This document shows positions 24,463 through 36,970 of a DNA stretch of 64,000 nucleotides, piece by piece. Under the pieces are notes generated by a model, which saw only the letters and a program-made list of their open reading frames with translations, was not told the DNA's origin and searched no databases. The stretch is from Eopsaltria australis. Its lineage: Eukaryota; Chordata; Aves; Passeriformes; Petroicidae. Location of the stretch: NCBI GenBank assembly GCA_034509425.1, contig JAVTVJ010001724.1, forward strand, positions 62,001 to 126,000, read 5' to 3'. The position numbers and the translations under genes were made by a program. How positions within the stretch are numbered: position 1 is the first letter of the stretch; every line of letters starts with the position of its first letter.

Positions 24463-27400
24463 ATCTCTGAATTACAAAGAAAAGGCAATGGTACATAGCA
24501 CCAGCCATCAATGAGACAATGTTTGATTTGAGATACAGTGCTACCTGCTGAAATATTTACACTGTGTAGTTCATCCCCCCTAACTACAGGGACTGAAGGC
24601 CATTGCATTTTATCTAATAAAATATGTCTTAAAGCTTGAGAAAAAAAATTAAAATTCCATTTTTTTTTCTTCTGAAAAATCTGTGAAATCACATTTTAAT
24701 CTCTATTTGTTACCATTTCATGTACCTCCCTGACATTTAAAAAGTGTCAAAATACTAATATTATTCCAATATTATGTACAGAATGAGATATTAGATAAAC
24801 TCTTAAGTTGTCAAAAATCAAAACTGCAAGTGGTGTAACTGATCTGTGTGTTTGTAGCTGGAATAGGACATATAAAATCACAACACTATTCTACCTGCCT
24901 GTACTGGGGCCACTACAGTAGTGGGGGCATCCTCCTTGGCTCCTCTGTGCACACTCCTTTCCAACCAAGTATTCAAAACTTGAGAAGAACTCAAGCAGAG
25001 CTTAGCAAAGGTTAATAAAATGCATGTTTTACCATTTCTTTTTTTTTAATTTCCCAACCCCTTGCGTTTCTAGGTCAGACATAACGGAGACATGGAAAAT
25101 GTGTCTGAGATAACCAAAATGGAGTTTAGCCGGTGCTGGTTCCACCAGCCTGGGGTCAGTGGTGAGAATGGCCAAGTGCCCTGCCCAGGCTGAGGCTGGG
25201 TCCTCCAGAGGAGTGAGATGCTTCTCAGTCTCTGAGATCTGGTGGAAGAACAAAGTGTTGGCTGGGCTAGCACTACCACAGGTGATAGGTAATGATTAAC
25301 TGGAATATTCCCTGTTTCATGTTTTTCTTTTGAGAAACACAAACAGAATGAAGCAGCCCTTAGGGCTGCATGGGTCATCATCTTGTGAATAGACATATAA
25401 ATTGTGGGACCAGGAGGATTTTGCCACATCACTTCAGTTAATGTGTCTCTCTCATGGATGCATTGACAAAGCTGTCTGAATGCTGCGCTTCAAGCAAACA
25501 ATTAAGGAGTTTAAGTGGTTTATTCTCTCTAAAATGCTAATTATAGTTATTCCCTCAAAAGACATTTATAGTTACGTTGTGTCTGACAAAAAAAAAAAGA
25601 AATTACGAAGAGATGTATGACATTTGAAAACATCTGTATGATTTTTGTTTGGGAAATACAGCTATTAAGAGAGGAATAAGAAATAAGTAAAAAATGCATT
25701 CTGTGAGGGTCAGCAGGAGGAGATTACAGACCCCCAGACGTTGAGCTGCCGTGCCATAAATAGCTATGTGTGTGGGTTGGACAATGACCATGTTTAGTAA
25801 TGGTCTGCTGGCAGCCAGTTTTGCCTACTCTGTGGCACAAGTATAATCAAAAAGGCAGTATTTTCAAGAAGGTACTTCAATCTTAGAGAATTTTTTTTCT
25901 TTTTCCATACTACCATGAATGAGGAGCACTTAGATTCTCCTATAAGTATGAGAAATTGTGAACAAACCAGCCAGAAACAGCCAAGAAGGGGCAAATGTCT
26001 ATCAGGCCTTTGCAAATTATTTTCTCCTCCCACTCAGTGTCATCTAAGCCTACATTTTCCATGGAGAATCCTACCAAAGCTTTGAGGAAATACTTTGGGC
26101 ATTTTGACATGCATTCCACATAAACCTGTGCACCTGTGAATATTCCATACAATGTGTAATGGCAATAGTAATGATTCACCCCCGTCCCCTTCCCTGCTGC
26201 TGTTTTATCTATTTATATAACTTTTTCTCAAGATACACTGTAAACATTTTCACTAGTCAAGGATCCAAACCTTCAGCTGGAACAAGGTGTTGCCTCATTG
26301 GTGACACCAAAGCTTCCATTCTCTGGAAGAAACTTTCCAGAGACAGAGAGAATTTGGTACTCAAATGTCTTCTTTGGGTCTTTGAAAGCTCTTTAGTGGA
26401 AAAAGGGTTTGTTTTTTTTTTTTGTTGTGGATGCAACAAATAAAAATAATTATACATTCTTTTTCACACACAGAGGTATGTACCCTGAAAGGTGCTAACT
26501 ATCCAGTTCTCTACCTGGATCCAATCACAATCCCTTTTAGAGAGGCAACAAAGCCATACTAAAACTCTACAACTCCATCCTTCTTGAGTGCCACTGAAAG
26601 GGAGTGAATAAGTCACTTCCAGGCTTTGCTCGTGGAACTATTTGAAACAGAGCTGACAGCTAGGAACATCAGCCCAACAGCTGAACACGCTTGCCTCACC
26701 ACAGGCGACCAGGGTAGCCAGCTGGGTTCCCTCTGAGCTGGTTAATAGCTCACACATTGCCTTTTCTTTGTCAGTTGATTTGTAGCAGTCACTGGGATAA
26801 CTTCTGTGAGTAAGCACCTCTCAGCGTGAGGAGGGGAGGTGGAAGCGAGCCCTTGGCTTGCAGAGAGGCCTGGGGCATGGCTGAGAAGGAAGGGACAGCT
26901 CCCTATGGCTCCTGCAGTGCAGGCAGGGCTGGAGCTGCTGCTGGGCCAGGTAGGGCAGGTGTCAGCCTCTCCGAGTGGGGCATCACCCATGAGATGCAGC
27001 TCAGTGTCTCATAGGGTGCATTCCACCTGCATTTCCATGTAATTTCTGTGCAGGGTTGGACACCACCTTTCCAAAGACAATACCTTTTCACAAATATATG
27101 ACAAACGTGCCTCACCAAAGATACTATGGAGAAAAGAACCAAAAGTGGAGTCAGTGCGGAGACAGAGGATTTTTTCCTAAATACTTTGCAGCTTAGGGCA
27201 TGCTAGTACCCTTAATACTGTATGTAAGAGTACAATGACTCAAATATAATTGCCCAGCTAGACACACTCTTATTATTTAGGCCTGGATTTAAAATAAAAT
27301 AGCCAAACTCTCCTGCTTTCTAGGCTCTGTATCAAAGAATGAGTCCCCCAAAGTCAGCTTATTGCTGAATTGTGATCTTCTAAAAGATGATTTTTGTCTG

Positions 27401-29579
27401 TTATAGGGTACTCTCCAGCTGCAGATTATGGTTTTGAAAATGCAGCTTAATTAGTTCTATATTTATTAGCAGATTGTTTAACTTTTTATTAAGATCAAAC
27501 ACAGAGACAAAGGATAACAATATGGTATCTTCTTTCTAGCATTATTGAAAATGTTTGCAGCATTTTGAAGATTTAAGCAACTCTCTGAAGAGCAGTCATC
27601 CATTCTGCAAGGCTTAAGGAGATTATTTTTCTTTACGGCATATGGGTAACAACTGGCCACACAGATCCAAATCATTGCAGACCTCACCATGTTGCCAGTT
27701 ACTGATTATAATGATTAGCTCCTAAATGCCAGATTTGGTAAAATTGACATCACATTTCACGTATCCTACATGTAGTTCAAAGCAAAGAACTTTGAAAATG
27801 ACACACTTTTTTTTTTGCATGCCAATAATTGGTAAAATATCTTCCCTGGATATTTCTAAATATGAACAATACTGCTGCAGGTCTTGTTTTCTGGTGTTAT
27901 TTTTTTTTTTGTTTGTTTGGTTGTTTTGTCTTTTGTTGTTGTTTTTTTGGTTGGTTTGGTTTGGTTTTTGGGTTTTGGGTAATTTTTATTTGTTTTGTTT
28001 TTGGTGCAGCTCAAAGATATGTACCCCCTAAAACAGACTGGGATTTGTGATGCCAAGAAACATCAATGATCGCAAGCAATAAAAGCCTGTAGATATGGTA
28101 TAAGCTCATTCTGAGTAGCTTTCAAAATTGTACAAGAACTCCATGCACCCAGAGAATGGAGGAGGTCAAAGAAGGAGGATTTACATCCATTCTTTCTCTT
28201 CGACCCTGCCTGTGGTGCTGCCTTGCCTCTGATACTCCTTCCATCTCTGAATCACCCAAGTTCTTCTATTCATGTGATCACTGTGAAGAGAATGTAATCT
28301 TGGAATAATTTATATCTATCTAAATGATATAAACAGAAAAGGGCAAGTTATTTATCTGTGGCAAGTGTTGTCTGTTGACTGCAAAAAGCACTACTTGCAT
28401 TCAAAATGCTGTCTAAGCAGAGAAAATACGGAAGGGCTGAATAGATAGGGTAACCTATAACATCCTATAACAAGATTACATATGGGTAAAAAGATTTGCT
28501 TAGCTTCTGAGGCATCTAAGGCCAGTCTTTTAATATCTTCTGAACTTCTGTGAGTCTGTTGTACAAACATTTTAACAAAAGAGTGGTGACCCTTGCTTCA
28601 GACTGCCCCAGCTTGGCTTTGCTTGTGTCAGATATACATAAAAAGGGAGAAAACACTTCAACTAATTAACAATTCCATTATTTTGTTAGTTATTTAGCTA
28701 GTAAAGTGACAGGTTAATGTTTCCTACCAAAAAGGCATGAGAGAGAGCTAGCTAGATTCATGGTTACTGAATGGCAATTAAAAGAATTTTAAAAAGTATT
28801 TACAAATAATATATTGATTCGAGCAATACAATTTGATTACCAAACAGTCTTTCTAGTCGTGCTTCCCTATGGACATGTATATAACTTCGTCAAGAAATCA
28901 TGTCATCAGATAAACCACTAGAAGTCAGGTTTCTGAGGAGAGGGAGAAGAGGGAACTTAAATTCTTTTTTCTCTATGGTTTGCAGTAAATTGTGCTCCTC
29001 CAGAAGTCTAAGACAGGTAGATTGTGCACAGCTGCAGCAGACAAGTTATTCTCTGGTGGCCTTCAGAAAAAATGTCTTGCAATTGTTTAGTATCATCAGA
29101 TGGGAGCTAGGGAGTAGCCATACATCCTCCAAAATACAAATTTGTCCTTGAAAATATGTTCAGAAACCCACAGTACTGTGGACCCTTCAAACAGCCTGTC
29201 CTATTCCTGACATGAAACATCAGCAGAAAAATGGAGGCTCGGATGTTGTCTCCCAGCGTTTTGATTGATGAATGACACATATAGATGTCGTTTCTGAGCA
29301 CTGAATAGAACTGGGAATAAGGAGTGGCCTGCCACCAAGAATGACGACATCCAGACTGGACTTCCAACAAAAGCTAATCAATCAGCATCAGCTAGTGTGT
29401 AAAATGTATTATCCTTTACAACAGGAGCCCATATAAAAGTTGTATCTAGGAAGAGGTTACTACTGAGACTGATGTCAGAGAAGTAAATACAAGTCAACTC
29501 ATGAAATCATGACATAGAAAACACTATTCATAAATAAGATCCTCTAATCTGTTAGAATTCTTCAGGCAAAACTGGGCTT
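24463..29579. other. Intergenic stretch without a recognised gene
   Basis: This is AT-rich single-copy-looking DNA. Within it, 26580-27060 is distinctly GC-richer but shows no known domain on either strand. A T/G low-complexity run lies at 27900-28000. The short ORFs show no recognisable domains. Confidence 0.5.
27900..28000 (+). repeat. T/G-rich low-complexity tract
   Basis: Repeated GTTT, GGTTT and GTTG units extend for about 100 bases and end at TTGTTTTTGGTG. It creates long spurious Phe/Val/Leu-rich ORFs on the plus strand and Lys/Thr-rich ORFs on the minus strand. Confidence 0.9.
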
Positions 29580-29584
29580 GGCCC

Positions 29585-30490
29585 TGCAGAACTCTGAGCC
29601 CTTTACCAGCCTTCTCGAAAATTTCTTAGACAATACAAAACTGGGAGGAGTGGCTGGTACCCTGGAGAGCTGTGCAGCTCTTCAGAGGGACCTTAGCAAG
29701 TTGGAGACAGGGGCAGAGGACTCTGAAGTTCAACAGAGGCAACTGCAGGGTCCTGAACCTGGGCAATGAAAAACCCCATGCACCAGTACAGGCTAGGGGC
29801 TGACCTGCTGGAAAGGTCTGCAGAGAAGGGCTTGGGAGTCCTGGTGGACAGCAAGCGGTCCCTGAGCCAGCAGTGTGTCCCTGTGGCCAAGAAGGCCAAT
29901 GGTATCCTGGGCTGCACTAGGAAGAACAGTGTCAGCTGCTCAAGAAAGGTAATCCTGCTCCTCTTCTCAGCCCTGGTGAGGCCATGTCTGGAGTGCTGTG
30001 TCCAGCTCTGGGCTCCTCAGGACAAGAGAGACATGGGACTCCTGGACTGAGTCCAGGGGGGATCTGCAAATAGAATTAAGGGTCTAGAGCATCTCTCTTA
30101 TGAGGAAGGGCTGAAGGAGCTGGGCCTGTTCAGCCTCGAGGTGACTGTGAGGGGACCTCATCAATGTCTGTCAATGTCTGTCAGTGTCTGCAGGGAGGGG
30201 TCAGAGGAGGGCCAGGCTCTGCTTGGTGGTGCTGAGCAATAGGACAGGAGGCAAGGGGCAGTAACTGACGCACAGGGAGTTCTGCCTGAACATAAGAAGA
30301 ACTTCTTTACTGTGGCGGTGGCCACACAATGGAACAGGCTGCCCAGAGAGGTTCTGGAGTCTCCCTCACTGGAGATATTCAAGGACCCTCTGGACAAAAT
30401 CCTGAGTAACATGTTCTAGGTGTAGGAGGGAGGTTGGACCAGGTGACCGACTGTGGTCCCTTCCAACCTCACTCCTGTGATTCTTTGTGG
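29585..30490 (+). mobile_element. CR1 LINE, about 900 bases, sense strand, RT remnant and 3' UTR
   Basis: This is a 5'-truncated CR1 that begins within the reverse-transcriptase domain. The catalytic region is degraded to FLDNTKLGG (FADDTKLGG is usual), followed by LQRDLSKLE, NPMHQYRLGADLL, GLGVLVDSK, KKANGILGCTRK and ALVRPCLECCVQLWAP. The frame shifts near 29765 and stops at about 30050. The 3' part reads GAACTTCTTTACTGTGGC and GGAACAGGCTGCCCAGAGAG, and ends with GTCCCTTCCAACCTC and GTGATTCTTTGTG. A decamer (TCAATGTCTG) is tandemly triplicated at 30161-30190. It is inactive. Confidence 0.93.
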
Positions 30491-33246
30491 TTCTTACACC
30501 TGTGCTTAAGCAGATGCATGTTCCAATAAATTTCAACATGACAGCACCTATGTTCAAAGCTACAGGTGCAGTTAAGTACTGTTAGGGCAGATTTATTCAT
30601 CATTTCCTACTGATGTTTTCAGCTAGCCTGTAAAAAGTTTCTAAGATGTTGAATTCTTTTTGTAGAAATCTGGGTATCAGGAGTGAGATGATAAAGACTT
30701 TTAAGATAGTAAAAATTATCCAAAATGTAAGACTCAGAAAATTATTTTTAAAAGGCACTTTTTCAAATCAGAAAGATACTAGCATTTTCATAACTGGCAC
30801 CAAAGTAGCCATTATGTATCCTCTCAGAAGAAATTAATTATTATGGACTGGGTGTACAATTCTTTTGGTGAATACAGTTCTTTTGGTGAACATTGCAAAG
30901 AACCAGTAGGTTGTTTGATCATTTTCACAGGACATTTCAAAAGGAAGTTAGAAAGGAATTTGTTGGGTTTTCTAGGTGGACCTGGTCTGGTACAAGGACC
31001 TGTTTAAATGATTGCTCGATTCTTTATCAGTAGTTTTTCTGTTTTTGAAGAAAACAAATAAATTTCAATTAAAAACTTCACAAAATGCTTGCATTACTAA
31101 GTGACAGCTTCTGCAAAACTGCAGCCCAAGCAAGAACAAGCTCTCTCATCCTTTCACAATAATTTATTTTCCATTTCTTCTTATTAGGATTCTCTCTCTA
31201 AAACCCTAATTCTGCTAAACTTGGAGAATAAACAGGACTCGAATTTCAGTTGGTTCTGGGCAGATGACTTCAACAGATTCTGTGTGGTTTTCCTGCACTG
31301 ACCAAACTGCAGAAGATACATCAGTGTGTGGCAATTCTAGAAATTCCCTGGAAATTCCCAGTGTTGACTAAGGAAGACAGTAACTATTGCTCATGCGATG
31401 TATGCTGATTTTTTTCCATTTGACTTATATTTTTGCCAGTGTTTATAATTGTGTTGTGTGTGCACATCCACTAAGAATTTGATTTAGCATTTTGTTTTAC
31501 ACAGTGCACTGCATACCTGTGAGACAGTATGACTGTTTGACCACATCTTAGTGAAAAAGATCAATACTGTAAAGGGAAAAGGCTTCTACTTTTATTTCTA
31601 ACCCTTGGGTTGTTTTTTTTTTTTCCGATCTAAGTAAGGGTTTGTTCTCTGGTAAAAAAAAAGAAAATAAAAGAATGCTAACAATCCATTAAATTCTGAG
31701 ATATGGATTTCCTCTAGATTAAAAATGACATTTTCTTTAAGTACTGATTTTTTTCCCATAATAATTTCTGTCTGATTTTGATTTAGAAAGACAAGTGAGC
31801 AACATTTAAAGTCTTCAAGACTCACTATTGCATTACTGTATCATATGAATAACTTTGCTTGTTAAGGGAACATTTGTAACCAATTAGTCTGAAGAATGCA
31901 TCCTTAGAGCTGAGAAAAAGAGGATCTCATCAGACCCTTGTTCTGCTGTCTTGGGCATGGGTCTGCTGTGACAACATAAGTGGGAGCTGTGTGTGATGCA
32001 CCAAGGTATTTAGCTGGGGATGGTCGTAGCAGATAATAACAGGTAGTCTAAGTTTCTTTTATTCCTGTAGTACTGAGCTAGAGGAGGAATCCTTTGCTGG
32101 CGATATTATCAGCCTTCATAGAAAGGGGATAGTTAGTCACAAGATGCTATCTTACTCAGAGCAGCTTCTTCTGTCACGATGCTGTTTATTTGCCACTCTT
32201 ACTCAAGGCTACATTACCAGCCCAGGTCCTGCAAGTCATCCAAGACCAGTTCTGAAGCCTGTTTAATCAGAGAACCTCTGCCGTTTTTAATTGTGTCAAA
32301 AATTTAACTGTGCTAGTTGTAGTGAGCCAGATTTTGTGGTATTTTCTGTAAAGATAATGGATGTGAGAAACAGGGAATTGCACCAAGAATCGCATCATCA
32401 GATATCCAGCATTTAAACAAATAATGCAATAATTAAAACTCAGAAAGCTGTAATTTATACTGAATCAAACTCTTCAGAAGTGTTTGTGCATGCACACACC
32501 CTTACTCCTAACTCCTCCTGCCAGTAACTTTTTGCAACTTTCCAGGAATTAGCTGTAATAAATGTGACAGCAGGTTAAGATACTAAGGACCTGAACTAGG
32601 CACATCCAGTGTTTGACTCAGATTTCTTGTGGATTATAACTTGACTGTCAGAACGTCATTTCTTACTGGTAAGTGTAAGATACATAAAACATTCATTTTT
32701 ATGAGAAAATTATGAACTACAAAGTTGGAACTTGAGCTGAAACACTGCAAGAACTGCCAAATATTACTGGGTATCTGGAGGCATCTTCATATCCAGAGTG
32801 AGCTCTGTTCCTGTGCAACACAGCTACTGTGAGAATCTGTTCACAATAAAGAGTTTCAGCACTTGTGATGTTCATCATCACAGTTCCTAAGCATGATGCT
32901 TGGTTCCCCTAGAAGAAGCTACAGCTTGATGCATCCAATTTGTTGTCTGTATAGCTAAGAGAAAACATTCTACCTAGCTACCTAAACAGCTGAGGTGCTG
33001 TTTCCGTACAGGGGGAAGATCCCTTCTTCTCATTTGAATTTATAGGCACTTTAGGTAAATCTTTGTTCAAATGGGGTAGGAACCAATAATTTGAAACAGA
33101 TCTGAAAGCAGAAGTGGTGATGACTTTTCACACATAGTTCTTCCTAATGTGATAGGACCTCTTGTTTCAAATCCTTCCTGAAGCAGATTTTGGTCTTATC
33201 TACAGTCCAAAAAAGGGCTTAAGCCATATAAGGTGAAATCTCTCTT
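30491..33246. other. Intergenic stretch without a recognised gene
   Basis: AT-rich DNA with no supported ORF, RNA gene or mobile element. A short direct repeat (TTCTTTTGGTGAA twice, about 30858-30899) and small T and A runs near 31610-31670 are the only structures seen. Confidence 0.5.
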
Positions 33247-33362
33247 CCTAATCTTAATCTTAATAATCTTAATCTTAATCTTAATCTTAATCTTAATCTT
33301 AATCTTAATCTTAATCTTAATCTTAATCTTAATCTTAATCTTAATCATCTTAATCTTAATCA
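33247..33362 (+). repeat. (TTAATC)n hexanucleotide array, about 18-19 units
   Basis: Near-perfect 6-base units run for about 115 bases, with two interruptions (TTAATAATC near 33262 and TTAATCATC near 33345). Translation gives a spurious Leu-Ile repeat, so no gene is implied. Confidence 0.97.
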
Positions 33363-33663
33363 ATTCTAATGTAATTTTTCTACTTTGTGTGCCTGTGTCC
33401 AGAAAAACACCAGCTGTGGCCTAAGGCTAAATCTTCCTTCTAGAAGATCTGGGTTCCAGTTCCTGCTCTATGGCATGTTAAGGCATTTCATGACTACCTA
33501 ATGAAAAATGAATCAGCAGCAGCTCAAGTAGGCATTGGTATTCAAGTCTGTCTTTATTTTCAATCAATTTGTTTTATTGTTGACAGTCAATGGATTGAAT
33601 CCCTCATGGAAATAAGGAGATTTAGTTTCAGAACTCCAGCAGGACATGTGCTGACACCATGAT

Positions 33664-33690
33664 GTGTATGTATGTATGGTATGTATGTAC
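33664..33690 (+). repeat. (GTAT)n microsatellite
   Basis: About six GTAT units occur, with one broken unit. Confidence 0.85.
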
Positions 33691-36645
33691 TCGTGTGCAG
33701 AGTTCCTTAGTCCTGTCCAGTTTTAGGTGCTCAGGTGCATTTTAACACAGTAGAAGTTGATCTGCAGGTGCCAGTGCACCTTTGGTGAAGCCTGATGCTC
33801 TTAGGAGCATTAAACTATTTTTGAGCAAAGGCTTTCCAGAGTTCTGTTGATTAGATGCCTAAGTCTGCCTTAAATCCCATTTTGGATTCTGCAAATAACC
33901 CTGACTTAACATTATTTGCCTGAGGGTAGCATGGTGGGGATAAATTGTCTCCCGCTTGCCCAAACTATATTTTGTCTTTACAAAGGTTAAGATCACAGTA
34001 AAAGATATAACAAATGCAATTTATCACAGATTACCAACACATCACTAAATGCTTCTCAGAGGAAATCTATCCTACATGCTATGAAGTTGAGTTACAAACT
34101 GTACTTGCTGAGACAACTCAGAGAGCAACAGAAGCAAGAGCAAAATCTCCAGAATCTTAAGTCTGCTACTTCATCTGTGCAGCACATTCTTTGCATATAG
34201 TGTCCACTTACTTGGAATTGTAAAATATCTGACAAAATAAAATCTTGCTTCTCTGTGTATTTATTAATTTGCTCTTTTGCTTAACTGATGTACTTTAAAA
34301 TTTTAGGACATAAACCACTGAATTTACTTCTGTATTTCTCAACTATGTCTTTTGTTTTAAATTACTACCAGCCTTGCAGCTCTGTAGCTTTGCATATGGT
34401 AGGCTTTCTTTAAAACATGGTAGCAAATTTAGATCCATTGTTGATAAAACTTCCGTTTTTTTCATAGATACTAGAGCCAGGAGTATCATGGCTATCAGAT
34501 CAATCTTGTGTTTTAACATATGCTACATAAAGTTTCTCTATCCTGTATGTATCTTCCACATAATTCCTGCATCTAATAACTTGTGCTTTAAAGGAACTTG
34601 GCAAAGCCTCCAACAGTGGAGTCAAGTCAACACCATGAGGAACACATTTCAAGTGTGACATCCACTGTCTTCTGGACTAGAAATTTATGAATCTGTACAA
34701 TGGCCTTACCCCCAAAAATGAACACGTATACAAAGGAAATATGTTCCAGTTGCTTAAAATTGAAGAAACTGGTATCTAAATTCAGAACATTTATTTTTTG
34801 ATGAAATGTAGAAACTTTAAAACTTTATTTTCTGCTTTTGCTGTATTTTTGACATTTTAATCTTCTCCATCAGTTAAAAAGAACAAAAACTTATCTGAAC
34901 TTGTGTTCATAACCAACAGAAACAGTTTTTATCTCTCTTTGCTCTTTGTCTTCAGGAAAATTAGTTTTTAACTGTGATGAAAGAAAGATTAGTTTTAATC
35001 CTACAGAATGCTGTAGATTTTCCTCAGTGAAGCTAAAGATAACAGAACTGATTCCATTGTAATTTTTGTCTTAGAGTATCAAACCTGTGGAAAATATTAA
35101 TGTCAGACAAAGTGAGGCCTCAGATCTCTGCATCACTGGTTTTTGTGTTAGTCAAAATGTTGCAGTGGATCAGATCTGACAATGCTGATTTTTTTTTGTA
35201 TGCCATTTTCTTTGAAAAAAATTACTTGCTCCAGTTTTGTGGGAAAAAAAAAAAAGTAAATAGACATTTACAGGCTTATTGGTTGTTCTGGAAGCTTTAG
35301 ATGTTAGGCTTGGGTTTTATTTTCTTCCTATGAAAACTCTAGAGAAGAAGTTTCTGAATAATGAAGACAAGACCAAACAGCCAGTTTGTCGTTATTTAAA
35401 GTTTCTTGTTGTAAGTTTAAACATTAACAAACATTAGAAATAAACCAAATATTTTGAGAAACAATGCACCTTGTATTTATTACTTTCTAATGCTTTTGGA
35501 TGCTGTACACCAACAAGTCCCAGGAAAGTGCAGGCTTCATAAATGTCTTCATTTAAGTTCACACACTGAAAGAAATGGTACTCAGACAAAAGGCTGTTTA
35601 CAATTCCTGAACATACAGCCTGTTACATCAGCTGGGAAAAGGTCTCCATTATTATCTGTGTTTCATAAATCAGGCTAACAGTGTGTTAACTTGAGATTCT
35701 GTATAAGTCTTTGCAAGAGTAGTGACCAGATTGTGATATCCCAACCTGTTATTTGTTGCAGTAAAGTAACTCTGATGGTGAGTTTTTACATCTTTCTGTG
35801 CCAGTCTCAAGATTACAGAGTTTCCAGTGTATGGCTTGCCTGCCATCCTGTCGACCAAAGTCCCCTGTAGCTGCAAGAACAACAGCCATAGAAGAGGCAT
35901 TGACAGACAATCTGAAAGATTTGGAAAGGAATTTGTTGAGAAGAATGTCTATTTTTACTCTCCTACTCTCTTGTGGGTAGCTGATGACAGATCAACTACC
36001 AAGCACTTCAGGAGAGGGAAAGAATCTCTTTCGTTCTAGAAGATTGTTCAGCACATTACATAATGCTAAAAGTTGTATATCCCTATAATAAATGACAGGT
36101 TTTGTCCTGCTGAGGGACTTTGATTTCCTGAGTGGCTGACAGAAAAAATTATCTTTAAAGTACTCTATTACACATCCATTTATAAAAACACAAACAGGTA
36201 ACACAAGCTATTACAGTCAGATTTATCCCTGAGCCAGTACCATGGGTGAAGGGTCTACTGTGCACATCTTCAATGCAGGACTATTTTAAGGAAACCTGAA
36301 ACCCTGCTGGTAGGCATTAATTTTAGGACATCTTTGGAGAGATTCAACACAGCAGAGGTAGGGTACGCCGCAGTATTTTCTATTTCTCTCACTATTCGTT
36401 TTGTGCTGACAGCCTTAGAAACATTTTTTTTTGGTTTTTTTTTTTTTTTTGAAACTCTGCCCAAATTTCTTTGCCTTGCTGGCACAGTTTGGATCAGAAG
36501 AGCTATACAAGCTTGACTCTTTCCTTATGAGCAAGTTGCAGAGGAAATTGTGCAACTGTGGCTGTGACATTGGTGTCGTTGCCCAGAAGGGTCCCTTAAA
36601 GTACCTGCTGTAATTGATGCCTATATGCTTTCTTTTATCACAGAC
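33691..36645. other. Intergenic stretch without a recognised gene
   Basis: AT-rich DNA. Only homopolymers are seen (T9 and T16 at 36424-36450). The small ORFs show no known domain. Confidence 0.5.
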
Positions 36646-36970
36646 TCTCATAGAACCTCATAGAATATATTGAGTTGGAAGGAACCCATCATGATCATTG
36701 AGACTAAATTCTGGCCCTGTGCAGAATTCCAAGATATGTCTGAGAGTGTAGTCCAAAAAATTCTTGAGCTCTGTCAGGCTGGTGCTGTGGCCGCTTCCCT
36801 GGGGAGCTGTTCCAGTGCCCAGCCACCCTCTGAGTGAAGAACGTTTTCCTGATAGCCAACCTAAACCTCACCTGACACACAATTCACACCATTCCCTCAG
36901 GTCCCATCACTGATAACCAGACAGAAGAGATCAGTGCCTGCCCCTCCACTTCCCCTTCTGAGGAAGCTGT
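36646..36970 (-). mobile_element. CR1 LINE 3' fragment
   Basis: The plus strand starts with CTCATAGAACCTCATAGAAT (two terminal-repeat units) and GAGTTGGAAGGAACCCATCA. Further on it shows CACCATTCCCTCAGGTCCC and AGAAGAGATCAGTGCCTGCC. This is the antisense of a CR1 3' end from a subfamily different from the copy at 2486. It is 5'-truncated near 36970. Confidence 0.88.

Noticed and set aside
24129..24692. 187-codon minus-strand ORF
   Set aside because: Its conserved part is the CR1 ORF2 C-terminus and the start lies in unrelated flank; not a host gene.
27726..28050. Phe/Leu/Trp-rich membrane-like ORFs
   Set aside because: They are produced by the T/G low-complexity tract.
33233..33424. Leu-Ile-repeat ORF
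   Set aside because: It is the translation of the TTAATC hexamer array.
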